DNA from: Dipteronia dyeriana
Lineage: Eukaryota > Streptophyta > Magnoliopsida > Sapindales > Sapindaceae
NCBI GenBank assembly: GCA_032871835.1
Contig: CM065299.1
Coordinates: 6,295,001-6,359,000, forward strand
Length of the DNA stretch: 64,000 nucleotides
Direction: 5' to 3'
The notes under the pieces are model-generated. The model made no database searches, was not told the DNA's origin, and was given only the letters and a program-made list of their open reading frames with translations. Position 1 is the first letter of the stretch, and every line of letters starts with the position of its first letter. Below, one piece after another: positions 23,052-33,723 of this stretch. The position numbers and the translations under genes were made by a program.

Positions 23052-23408
23052 ATGATGATCAATATGTACTTTTATTTTTATGTTTTTTCTTTTATATTTC
23101 CTGAAATGTAATGTTTAGGTTATTTCAATAATAAATGCAAAATTTAACCTAATCAATTTAATTTCTTTTTATGTATTAATTTCACATTTTCTTATTATAT
23201 TGTAATATTATGTTAATTAGGGGGTGAAATGTTAATTGTGTAGAAATATTAAAAAAAAGGAAAGAAAGGGAATATTATGGAGAATATTCTCTTTAATGTA
23301 AAGTTTGGTGCAGTGGGTTGGAGATGGAATAGTAAAATAGTGCAACAGTTGCACTATTTTAGTGCAAATTTTGCACCAAAGACACTATTCGAGTTGGAGA
23401 TGTCCTAA

Positions 23409-24065
23409 AAAGAAGAAATCTATGAATAATCAACATATCTACATGTTGCATGCAACAAATATCAATCATACAACTCAATAATCCGTAATCGGTGTAAAAA
23501 ACTCACCTTAATCACAATAACATCCAAAGTGTCTCTCTAAAAATGTTCGTCTTCAACCGCTGCTTCACTTCGAACGTTCACAAGATAAGCAAACCTTCAG
23601 ACTCCAAAACAAACCTACAGATAGACTGAAAAATAAAAAAGTTTGGTGTTTTCTATAGGATTTTGGCATGAAGAAAGATGAAGTGTTGGTGTCTTTTTTT
23701 TCAAACGAGAAGCAGATGGACTGGAAAAATTTGGGACCACAATATTGCTTTTTGTTAATGCTTTGGTGACGTGAATTCATCTTAGGTAACATGTCTTCTC
23801 CTTTATTTAATTGTTTTTTTTTAATTATAAAACAAGACATTTACCATTTCACCCTTCTTTTAAACCTTTATAGAAACATGACAGATACATTTACCATTTT
23901 ACCCTACGACCATTGACGAAAATTTTGGAAACCCTAACGAAATTAGACGATAGAGATAAAATTAAGGATTATTAGTAAGCGTTTGGATATAACGGTGGAC
24001 TTTTTAAACTAAAGGGACCAAAACGACTAATAGGGTAAACTAGAGGGACGGAAATGATTTTAATC
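23409..24065. other. Right part of the outer MULE-like element
   Basis: Non-coding DNA between the Harbinger insertion and the outer right end. The right inverted repeat is at about 23920-24065. Confidence 0.5.
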
Positions 24066-24074
24066 CTTTTTTAT

Positions 24075-24620
24075 ATCAGTAGCATTTACAAACTTTGATA
24101 CATGTTAGCCATCGTTAACATTGGACCTCATAGAGTCATACTCTATCAAGTCACCTTTAAAGAGTCTATTTTTCATCCCTTTTGATGGTGGGTGGACATT
24201 ACCCCCTCATTTATGGATGAAATGTGTCTATGAAGAGATAAATTTATCCAAAAACTCCTATATTTTGAGATAAATTTATCCAAAAACTCCTATCATCCAT
24301 ACAAGAAGGGAACATTAAGATGGTTGAAAAAAAATTTATCTCTCTATAAATACATATCATCCGTTTAAGAAAGGAACCTTAAGATGGTTGAAAAAAAATG
24401 AACTCTACCTTTAAATCCAAAAATTTAAAGTCACCCTTCCTTAAATCCAAAATTTTGACAGAAAATTCAATTAATTAATCTAAGACGAACCTGTCCTAAT
24501 TATCGGAAAATGCTACTTTATTTGCACAGTCGGTCGACGACTGTGCCACTCTCCTTATGATTTGCTGCCATCTCACACTGCAGACGTGTACCAAAGAAAA
24601 CCGCGTGCACACGCGTACAT
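24075..24620. other. Spacer upstream of WIP5
   Basis: Contains a 32-bp direct repeat (GAGATAAATTTATCC at 24235 and 24267) and a second pair around AAGATGGTTGAAAAAAA. No gene. Confidence 0.5.
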
Positions 24621-24639
24621 TTTAGCTGATTCAAGTGGC

Positions 24640-24850
24640 AAGTGCCCACTCTACTTTGTCACCGTCACTCGAAACTCCAAAATACACTCAATTATTTAAT
24701 GTTTACAAGTGGTCTGACAAGGACAAAAATGTCTCTCCAGTCTAGAAAACCAGTTGCGCCCCCAAAAGCCCAAAACCACCGGTATAAACTAATAGCCTCT
24801 GGTTTTCTTTATCCACATCAATACTAGTTATCAGTTATCACCCTATATGA
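24640..24850 (+). promoter_or_regulatory. WIP5 promoter, homologous to WIP3
   Basis: Aligns with the WIP3 upstream block. CTATATGAGG near 24843 occupies the place of the WIP3 TATA tract. The ATG in it (24847) is in frame with the gene but lies where the TATA box should be, so it is not used as the start. Confidence 0.6.
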
Positions 24851-24975
24851 GGAACCATCTTTCCATTTCACTTCATCAAAGCAAGTATTCAAATCAAGCA
24901 CTTTTATCTTCAACAATCACACATCCAATTCTTGTAATCTCTAGAAGTTGTTCAAAGAATCATATATTACAGAAA

Positions 24976-25248
24976 ATGAGTTCAACAAGCAAAGCTTGGA
25001 TGGTGGCAGCCAGTATTGCAGCGGTGGAGGCCTTAAAGGATCAAGGTTTCTGCAGATGGAACTACCCAATAAGATTTTTACACCAACAAGCCAAGAACAA
25101 TCTCGGATCAGTTTCTCAAGCGAAGAAGTTTTCTTCTTCATCTTCTGCTTTGGTTTCAAGTAAGTTGATGAGATCAGAAGACAAGGCAAAGCAATCAGAA
25201 GAGTCTCTCAGGAAAGTCATGTACTTGAGTTGTTGGGGTCCAAATTAA
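24976..25248 (+). CDS. WIP5: wound-responsive DUF3774 family protein
   Basis: A 90-residue canonical member starting MSSTSKAWMVAASIAAVEAL, with KDQGFCRWNYPIR, a linker with five serines, and ESLRKVMYLSCWGPN. Two cysteines. It is the closest relative of WIP3 across promoter, leader, coding region and 3' UTR, so the two are products of one segmental duplication. The MULE-like/Harbinger complex now lies between them. An in-frame ATG 129 bp upstream falls in the TATA region and is rejected. Confidence 0.93.
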   Translation: MSSTSKAWMVAASIAAVEALKDQGFCRWNYPIRFLHQQAKNNLGSVSQAKKFSSSSSALVSSKLMRSEDKAKQSEESLRKVMYLSCWGPN

Positions 25249-25975
25249 ATCAAGTTCAAGTGTAGGAGAAAAAGGGCATTAACATGATCATCATCGGTGT
25301 TAATTAGCTGAAGCAGTGAATCTATCGGTTGCCGTTCCAATTTAATTCCACGATTACAAATATCAGTTGGGATGGCAAAATTAGACCAGGAGCGCTATAT
25401 AGCCAATATCTATTGCTTATTGATATATGATGATGAGATTCATATCTAGATTTTATAATATTTGGCTGTAAATGTTATTAATGTAATGGCAATTGCAAAT
25501 TGCAACTCATATACGTTTTATTAATTTTCACTTTTCAGTTCATTGATGGTCAGAATGGGTTCCCAATGCAGTTTTGAGATAAGCATGTCAATGATAAAAA
25601 TAATATGAAGTATGAACTGATGATTGACATTAATATTGCTTTGATATAACAAAACATTCAATAATGTAAATATCTGAAAGTTTACTTAAACTTTCATATG
25701 ATCCTCTCTTTAAATTGATTCAAGTGTTTTTTGTTGTTGTCAATTTCAGCGCCTTACTTGGTTGGTTTTCAGAAAAAAAAAATGAAGAATTTTAACTTGA
25801 GGGATCATGGATATATCGTGATTTAATTGTTTATATATAATAGTTTACTTTTTTATATTGTTTCATATAAATTTTAGGCAGGTAAGTCCTACCCATTTTG
25901 CAAATGACTACCATATTTGTCACTTTTGTTCATATTTTTCATAAAACTTGTCGCTTTATTTTATATGATTAAATA
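25249..25975. other. WIP5 3' region
   Basis: 3' UTR-like sequence homologous to the WIP3 tail, then AT-rich spacer. No gene. Confidence 0.45.
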
Positions 25976-25980
25976 TTTAA

Positions 25981-26903
25981 AAGAGTGGTGCTATTGACGT
26001 ACCGAACTATTAACACTCTATTTTTAAAATTATTTAGTATTTATTTTTTTTCTTTATTAAATTACTTAAATAGATATACAAATTTTATTAAATAGAATAT
26101 TGTACAAAATAAAACTAATAAGACCCAATTTTCCTTATTTTAAAACCCTAATAACATATATTATTTTAAATAATTGAATGTTTATTATTTTTTTTTTCAG
26201 ATCTCAATCTCATATTTTTCATGTTTAGTATCACTTTCCTTATTTCAAAACCCTAATAACATAGATTATTTTAAATCATTGAATGTTTACTAATTTATTT
26301 ATTTTTTCACATCTCAATCTTATATTTCCTATATTTAGTATTTTTTTTCATTTTATTGTTCTACATATTTGTTTAGTTTTTTTTTTTTCAAAATTCATAT
26401 TCATGTTTGTTATTTTTTTTTCTCTTGGTTTATTTTCTTTTAGAGTTTTTATGCATTCAATGATCTATATGCACACTAAGAATCGCAACCAAGAAAACAT
26501 AATCTCTAACGAAACGAAACCACACCGAAATCATAATTCAATCGTTAAAAAAAATCATGAAACGATCAATATCACACTCATAATCTACCACCATCAATTC
26601 AATCGATTACATAAAAAAAAAACTCGTCTAATAAGGATAGCTTCACCATGATAATAAGAAAAAAAACAAACAAAAAAAACAAATATGAATTTGAGAAAAC
26701 TGTATATAAATATTAGAAAAGTGTAAAAAAAATATTGATAAAATATGTGGTGTATTAAGTTTGAAAATATGTAGAAGGGCAATTCAGGAAATAAATTAAA
26801 AAAATTAATAAAACCATTTAATTTTATATAATTAAATTAAAATTTTAGAAGTTGGGGTATAAGTAGTTCGTTAGTGGGGGTCCCAATAGCACCGCTCTAT
26901 TTG
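25981..26903. mobile_element. AT-rich MITE with GGTGCTATTG ends
   Basis: The left end AGAGTGGTGCTATTG and the right end, reversed, AGAGCGGTGCTATTG match over 15 bp with one change. Flanks ATTTAAAAG and ATTTGAAAG resemble a 9-bp TSD overlapping the left edge, pointing to a Mutator-like MITE. The interior has a roughly 106-bp tandem duplication (TTAAAACCCTAATAACAT at about 26140, with a near copy at about 26246). No transposase. Confidence 0.65.
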
Positions 26904-26948
26904 AAAGTCAACTACTATATTATAAAATACATGTTAAAGTACACATTT

Positions 26949-27438
26949 ATCTGTATTACTATTTAATTTAACTCGAATGATTATCTTAGTTTTAAACTAA
27001 AATAAAAAATAATAAAATTTCCAATAATAAAATTTTAAATAAATAGATTACAAAAAAAATCTTAAGTAAATAATAATATCTATTAATTTTTCCTTATTTT
27101 GGATTTTTCTTAATAATAGATTTTTATTTAGTTAAAATGATTATCTTAACTTTAAATTAAAATGAAAAACAATAAATTCTCAATAATAAAATATTAAATA
27201 AATAGATTACTAAAAAATTATGAAAAATAATAATTTAAAGCTAAGATAAACATTTTGGATAAATAAAAATCCATTATGAAAAAATAAAATAAAAAATAAT
27301 GGATTTTATTATTATTATTTATTTAATTTTTTTTAATCTATTTACTTATGATTTTATTATTGAGAATTTTATTATTTTTCATTTTAATTTAACACTAAGA
27401 TAATTATTTTATCCAAATTAAATAGTAATAAGGGTAAA
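26949..27438. repeat. Foldback repeat with about 100-bp arms
   Basis: The left arm (about 26953-27050: TATTACTATTTAATTT, GATTATCTTAG, CAATAATAAAATTTTAAATA) is the inverted complement of the right arm (about 27310-27432). A third, direct copy of the arm lies at about 27135-27215. No coding content and no clear TSD. Confidence 0.7.
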
Positions 27439-28219
27439 AATATATTTTCATAGGTTTTAAAATAGCTAACTTTTAAATATTGGGTCAAATGGATTAAAGT
27501 AATACGTTTTGAAAAAAATTGTACTAAAGTAATGAACATGGTAAAGATATTTATAAATATGATAAATCGTGAAAAAAGTAGGATTTATATGAAATTTTAT
27601 CTAAATTTTATTTTAAAAGAAATTTTGAACCGATTAGACCCATAGCTTTGGCCTTACTTTTAGGACACTAATAATAAATAGTGGTGTAAAAATGGGCCGG
27701 CCGGTGACAGGCCGGTCCGGACGGCCCAGGGAGTTCACGGGCCGTTCTTGGAAAGGCCCGTGAAGGAAGAGGGTCAGGCCGGGCCTCGTGTCGGGCGGCT
27801 GGGAGGAGGCCCGGCTGGCCGACCCGCCTGGCACGCCAATCCGGCGTGCCAGGCCTGTCGGACCGGCCCGGCGGAAAGGTCAGCCGGTCTGTTCGGCCAA
27901 TTTTTATTTTATTTTATTTTTTTTTCAAAAAACCTCCAACGGCTAGAATTGATTTCTAGCCGTTGGAAGAAATTAAAATTACCAAAACCCCCCCTACAAT
28001 CTTTTAAATTACATTTTGACCCACAAATCAAATTTTTCTATAAATACTTCCATCAATTTCATTTTCCATTAACTCTCTCTATCATTCTTTCAATATATCA
28101 TTCTCTCAAATCTCAATCTCTAATATATTCTCCAATTCTCTAAACTTTTTCATTCATTTTGGTTATTACTCTCTCTACAAAATTCTCTACGTTTTCCACC
28201 AATACACCAAATTTTAAAG

Positions 28220-28826
28220 GTACAATTTTGTTATTACTTTTGGTCTAACATATTCTCATAGTAAATTTATATGTTTATGTTTAGATTTGAGTTACTTAAT
28301 GAAAACATTATCTATTTAGTTAGTTAGTTTATCAATTTTTGGGCTTTAATGTTAATATTATTTGTTTAGTTTATTAAGATTTTTAAGTTTAGTAGTAATT
28401 TTAACATTTGTTATTAATAAATTTAGAAAGTTAATTTGTATTACTGAAATTACTTTTTGTAATAAGTAAATGATGAATGTTAAGTGTAGTAATTACGTTT
28501 GATATTTTTTTTTTCATAAATTAAAATTTTTCATTTGTAGATTATGATAGTAAATTTAAGAGTAGTGGTTCAAATCATCAATTTTATGTTAGTATTATGT
28601 TAGTAAATTTATCAATTTTATTTGTAGTAGTGAACTAGTGAATTTAAAATTTTATGTTAGTAGATTATGATTTTTTTTGTTTATTTAATTTGTTTTTTAA
28701 GTAAATAAATTATTGTAAGTGTCGTATTAGTTATAGTAATTATTGTTAGTAAATTAAGATTACTGTTAGTAAATATTGATTTTTAATTTGATTATTAACT
28801 ACTATAGTGCTCATATTTTTATTCAG
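28220..28826 (+). other. Probable 5' UTR intron of the hAT transposase
   Basis: AAAG|GTACAA (28219/28220) to ATTCAG|ATAATGG (28826/28827) fits donor and acceptor consensus and ends just before the transposase ATG. The span is AT-rich and non-coding. Confidence 0.45.
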
Positions 28827-28829
28827 ATA

Positions 28830-30924
28830 ATGGATCCTAACCAGCAGTCTTATTTTCAGAACGGTTTGAATATGCTCAACGATGAATTTGATATTTCAGA
28901 ACTGACCCATACTCAAGCGGGACCTTCTGGTTCCGGCGTTACACCAACATCACGTCCCAGAAAATTAACATCAGATGTGTGGCAATGTTTCAACATAGTC
29001 CAAATGACACTCCCAAACGGGGCGTCTGGCCTCAGAGCTAAATGTAAGTTTTGCCATAAGAATTATGCTACAAGTACGGGGGGAACCGGACATTTGAGAC
29101 GGCATATGCACAAATGTATGCCTGCACATGGACAGGTAGATACTACAACCCAGACACAGCTTCAACGGCACCCAGACGGGTCCGTTACGACGTGGCAGTT
29201 CGACGCCATGCACGCTAGAGAGTGCTTGGCACGATACATTGCACAAACTGATCAACCGATCAGTATTGGTGAGAGTCCATTTTATAAAGAATTAATGACA
29301 TATGCATATAACCCCCAATATGAACATGTTTCTAGAACCACCATTAGAAATGATTTGATACGATTGTTTGAAACCGAAAGGGATGACTTAGTTGCTGAAA
29401 TACAGCATTTAAGTGTCTCTGTTGCATTAACTTCTGATATTTGGAATGCATGTTCCAAACAGGACTATTTATGTGTCACGGGACACTATTTAGATTCTGA
29501 TTGGAGGATAACAAAAAGAATTTTTGGTTTTCATCCTATGGATTTTGCACATACCGCAGAAAATATTTTTAATGTCATAGTGGAAGTTTTAGAAACTTAT
29601 GAAATCACGCATCGCATTCTTTCAATCACATTTGATAATGCATCTGCAAATACTAGCTCTATTGCATTGTTTGTTGCAAGAAATATCCCGCAAGACGGAG
29701 GTTATTTCTTCCATCAACGGTGTCCATGCCATATTATAAATTTAGTTGTACAGACTGGTTTAAAGCAGGTAAGCGACCAAATAGATCGCATCAGAGATGC
29801 CATTTCTTGGATTTGCAGTTCTAATCCTAGATTCAGTGAATTCAAGAGACATTGTAAAATAAACGGTCTCAAACCCCGACGATTCCAAACTGATATGCCG
29901 GTAAGGTGGAACTCTACTTATTTAATGTTGCAAAATTGTTTGGAATATGATACAACCATTACATGTTTTTATAACATGAAATTGACCGAAACAGGACAAC
30001 TTAGTCCAAAATTACTTTCCACAGACGATTAGCATGTGGCAAAGATTTTTGTTCAATTTTTAAAGATTTTTTACAATACCACTGTAACTCTTTCCGGGGT
30101 ATATTACCCCACATCTTCCCAGACAATCCATCAGATAGTGGAAATGTCTGAACTGTTAAACAGTTATAGAAAAGATGAACATCTAGGTGCTGCAGTTATT
30201 GTCATGGAGACAAAGTTGAAAAAATATTGGGCTAACATTCCCTTACTTTATGCCTTAAGTGCTATAATAGATCTCAAGGTTAAATTATCTGGTTTAGAAG
30301 TTTTGCTTGAGTTTATTGGTATTAATTTGCCAATAGATTATTCAGAATAAATTACTGACATTCGAACCAAGTTGTTCGAGATTTTTCATATTTATGAGAC
30401 CAGGTTTGACAACATTGACATCCCCCAATCAACACGACCGGAGACAGAGCCGAAGCAAACAAGTTGGAGCCTTCTGAAACGAAGAAAAAAAGACAAATCA
30501 GCAAGTACTTCTTCAGGGCAAAGATCTAGCCCATCTTCTTGTACCGAACTTATTAGGTACTGAACTTATTAGGTACCTTGAAGCACAGTTCGATGCTGTT
30601 GAAGACAAGAGAGAGTTTGATTTGTTGTTATGGTGGAAGATCTATATGTACAGGTATCCAGTTCTATCACACTTAGCACGTGACGTACTGGTTATTCCAG
30701 TGTCAACGGTGTCTTCAGAACAAGCTTTCAGCACCAGTGGACGCATAATTGAACCAAAAAGAAGCTGTTTGTCTCCAGAGATTGTGGAGGTATTAACATG
30801 CCTTCGGGATTGGGAGCATGCTAAAAAAGGGTTACAAAATCTAACTGTAGATAAAGAACTTAATCTAAATTTCGACAATCTATATATTGATGACCCTTCA
30901 GGTAGTGGCCAGGGCCAGAACTAG
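28830..30924 (+). pseudogene. hAT transposase (BED finger, RNase H-like, hAT dimerisation)
   Basis: Starts MDPNQQSYFQNGLNML. Residues about 45-100 form a BED zinc finger (SDVWQCFNIV, CKFCHKNY, HLRRHMHKC). The RNase H-like core follows, with ALTSDIWNACSKQDYLCVTG, SITFDNASANTSS and FFHQRCPCHIINLVVQ. The C-terminal dimerisation region reads YPVLSHLARDVLVIPVSTVS and SEQAFSTSGR. Breaks are TAG at 30030-30032, TAA at 30348-30350, and a frameshift from a 16-bp tandem duplication at 30546-30577. The first 400 codons are open. Active relatives cut and paste hAT elements. Confidence 0.94.
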
Positions 30925-31461
30925 GTTATACTTTTACATATGTATTTATTATTTACTTGTAAGTTGTAAAACGATTGCACTCTTTTTCCCTTACCAAGTT
31001 TTTATCCCACTGGGTTTTTCTTGGTAAGGTTTTTAATGAGGCAATCATGTAGATATGTATTACTGAATTTCATAAGTGAAAAATAAATAAATAATTAAAA
31101 AATTGTTCGTTCTCTTCATTCATTTTAAATTCTAAACCCTTAACCATAAACTATAAATCCTAAACCCTATACCATAAATCCAAAAAAACGTAATTTGGAA
31201 AAAAAAATTGGACCAAAAAACTAACCCGCCAGACCAGGCCCGTTAGGCCTGGCCCGGCCGGCCCGCCAGAGGGGCCCGATGGGCCGGCCTGGCACGGCAC
31301 ACAGGCACGGCCCGCCTGAGGCAGGCCGACGTGCCGTACTGGGCCTGCTTCTCTGGAAACAGTGTCGCGGGCCGGCCAGGCCCGGCCTGTTTCCAGAAAT
31401 GGACCGGCCAGGCCATCCCTAATGGGCCGGACCAGTCCATTTTTACACCTTTAATAATAAT

Positions 31462-32500
31462 TGAAGTCAAAATTTGGATAACATTCAAGGGCATGGGCTA
31501 ATTCAAAGTAATTAATTGCTATATTAATTTGTTTGCCTAGAAAGTGAAAATGTGAAAAATCTTTATATAATTTCGTAATTAATTATCAAGGAGGGCTGTA
31601 CAGATTGATACATATGATTTACTTGTTCGAATCCTTTTCATGGGAACCATAATTTCCTTTTTCTAAAAGATCGTAGAGTTTAGCTTAGTCATGATTCGAA
31701 CTGTGGTACCGAACCGTAACTGTGGGTCTTAAGGTTCGGTTCCGGTTCCGGTTCATAAAAAAAAAAAAAAACGGATTGAAATCGACTGTTTGATTCTGAT
31801 TCTAGAACCGTTGGTTCTAGAATATATATATATATTATTTTCTTATGCTAAAATATATAAAAAAAATTAAAAAAAAAACGAACCGTAACTGGTGGAACCG
31901 GAACCGTTCGATTCCGATTCCGATTTCAGCTTTATCCGGAATATGAACCGAGGTTCGAAACGGAACCGAAAAATAAGCAGCCGTTCAATAAAAGAAAAAA
32001 AAAACAGGCAGCTCCAGGGCATGACTAGTTTTGATCAGTATTAAAAAAAAAGATACAAAAGCACGTAAAAAGGCAGCGGCACAGTGCCATCCTTTGATGC
32101 TTTTTACCCCCACCCTTGAAAAACAAGCAGGCGTACAAGTTTAATTATCTAACAATGGAACTTCACGATAATGTCCAGGTTCAAGTTGTCATATTCATAA
32201 ATGATAAATCCAAAAAGAAAAAGAAAAAAATAATCCTCAAGATCTAATGAGTAATGAATAATGATTATATACATGAGCTACTAGGCGTCAAGTAAACAAG
32301 GCATTGCCATCCTTTTATGCTTTTTAGCCCCACCACCCTTGAAAAACAAGCGGCTGTTCAATCAGTTTATATAATGTTGTCTAAGACTCAAAGTTGTTAA
32401 TCATATGATATCCTCACTTCATGCCTATCTATCTATCGTTTTACAAAACCACAACCAAAAAAAAAAAAAAAAACAATTCAGCATCTAGTTTTGTCCAAAA
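31462..32500. other. Spacer with AACCG-rich relic
   Basis: Bases 31690-31985 are rich in AACCG/CGGTTC motifs, like the 795-1205 MITE, but no matching ends or TSD could be found. GCAGGCGT/CCACCCTTGAAAAACAAGC occurs twice (about 32110 and 32330), a local duplication. No gene. Confidence 0.5.
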
Positions 32501-32531
32501 CCGTAGCCTAATGACTCAAGTGATCCACCTC

Positions 32532-32539
32532 TATAAAAA
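32532..32539 (+). promoter_or_regulatory. TATA box of WIP6
   Basis: TATAAAAA followed by TAAGAAACC lies about 86 bp before the WIP6 ATG. It matches the TATA-plus-AAGAA arrangement of WIP3 and WIP7. Confidence 0.6.
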
Positions 32540-32617
32540 TAAGAAACCCCCTCCCAAGCTAGTTGCTTCATCAAACAAGAATTACATTACAAGCAGTTGC
32601 ATATATATATACAAAAG

Positions 32618-32902
32618 ATGAGTTCGACGAGAAGATCTTGGACGGCGGCAGCAGCCAGTATAGCGGCCGTGGAGACCTTGAAAGACCAAGGATTCTGTAG
32701 ATGGAATTACACAATGAGATCATTACATCAACACTATGTCAAGAACAATCTCATGTCGATTAATTCTCAGGCTAATAAGCTCTCTTCTCCTCCATCTTCT
32801 GCAGTGGTTGATTCAAGTAACAACAAAGTAAGAGAACAAGTCGAAGATGCCGGGGAGTCTTTGAGGAAAGTCATGTACTTGAGTTGCTGGGGTCCCTATT
32901 AA
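32618..32902 (+). CDS. WIP6: wound-responsive DUF3774 family protein
   Basis: A 94-residue member starting MSSTRRSWTAAAASIAAVET, then LKDQGFCRWNYTMRSLHQHY, a longer Ser/Asn linker, and ESLRKVMYLSCWGPY. Two cysteines. The ATG at 32618 follows TATATATACAAAAG; the frame opens 21 bp earlier only through TTG. It is the parent or sister of WIP8. From this 5' leader onward the sequence matches 41629-42870, including about 0.8 kb of downstream DNA. Confidence 0.93.
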   Translation: MSSTRRSWTAAAASIAAVETLKDQGFCRWNYTMRSLHQHYVKNNLMSINSQANKLSSPPSSAVVDSSNNKVREQVEDAGESLRKVMYLSCWGPY

Positions 32903-33714
32903 ATTTTAGAGACAGAGTGGTAGTTGCTTTTCTTGTATTCACAAGCTGAGAAAATGAATGCTTTAGTGTAGCAAAATCAAAGTGATTAGATTTAATAGCA
33001 GTTGCGGTATCCAAAAGTTTTAACAATTTACTACTTTAATGGTGATTATAGCTTTAATTTCATTATTTTTCACTATTTCCCCCTAATTCCGGCCCTTGAT
33101 ATGATAGTCAAATCTGTTGTTACAATCCAGAAAAAGGGAAATTTTGTTTTCAATTCACTTGAGAAGATCCACTACTGTTATTGATTCACTCATGGTTGAT
33201 GATTATAATCACGATTCGTTTTAATAAAAGATTTAATATCGATTTTAAAAATGTTTTTTGTCAAGCATCTAAAACGTCAATTGTTCATAATTAAAAAAAT
33301 TAACATTGAATAAAGATAAAATTTTATTCTTTTAAAATATAAGAATATTTATATTTTGTAAATTTAAGTAAATAATTCAATGGATCATAAAATATGCAAC
33401 TTATTTAAGTTTTGTGTATTTACACAAGATTGTTAGCAGATTTAAATTTAAGAAAGGTTTTATATCAATATTAATTAGCTTAACTTTTATTGTTATTAGA
33501 AGAGGTTGAAATTCAAATCTTTTTCTTATGAGTTATGAGTGAGGTTTGTTTGGTTTATGATAATAATAAAAAAGATTTAAAAAAAAATTAAAAACTATTT
33601 CAAATCACTCAAACTAACTTACTTGAAGCATCTAATTCTTGCGATATAAGTCCATCCCAACTTGTATTAATTTTTTACAAAATATGCTATAATTTTAAGG
33701 CAATTGTTTAAAGG
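32903..33714. other. WIP6 3' region, duplicated after WIP8
   Basis: Aligns with 41923-42868 (shared GTTAGCAGATTTAAATTTAA and GGCAATTGTTTAAA), apart from an extra roughly 150 bp in the downstream copy. It ends at the MULE TSD. Confidence 0.7.
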
Positions 33715-33723
33715 ATAAAATTT

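Larger units (their letters stand above)
19283..23405. mobile_element. PIF/Harbinger DNA transposon, 4.1 kb, two genes
   Basis: The terminal repeats read GAGCTTCTCCAAC on the left and GGACATCTCCAAC on the right (reversed). TAA flanks both sides (19280-19282 and 23406-23408), as expected for PIF/Harbinger. It carries the two genes typical of this superfamily, read divergently: a Myb/trihelix-like ORF1 (minus) and a DDE transposase ORF2 (plus). A set of 212-bp repeats separates them. Both genes are broken, so it is no longer autonomous. Confidence 0.95.
17313..24065. mobile_element. MULE-like element carrying nested insertions
   Basis: The ends form inverted repeats of about 100-150 bp. On the left is GACTAAAATCATTTTCATCC then CTCTAGTTTA; the right end, reversed, reads GATTAAAATCATTTCCGTCC then CTCTAGTTTA. 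Flanks ATTTTTTAT (17304-17312) and CTTTTTTAT (24066-24074) look like a 9-bp TSD with one mismatch, as in Mutator-like elements. Removing the nested Tourist and Harbinger insertions leaves under 2 kb with no transposase. It separates WIP4 from WIP5. Confidence 0.7.
27679..31453 (+). mobile_element. hAT transposon, 3.8 kb, transposase broken
   Basis: The left end TAGTGGTGTAAAAATGG matches the reversed right end TAAAGGTGTAAAAATGG. Flanks ATAATAAA (27671-27678) and ATAATAAT (31454-31461) form an 8-bp TSD with one change. Both subterminal zones (27690-27900 and 31220-31440) are GC-rich and packed with GGCCGG/GGCCCG motifs. A single transposase gene lies between. The GC-rich ends contrast sharply with the surroundings. 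Confidence 0.95.

Noticed and set aside
24847..24975. Upstream ATG extending WIP5 by 43 residues
   Set aside because: The ATG lies inside the sequence that aligns with the WIP3 TATA box, so it should be upstream of the transcript start.
31690..31985. A second complete AACCG hAT MITE
   Set aside because: Composition is similar to 795-1205, but no matching ends or 8-bp duplication were found.
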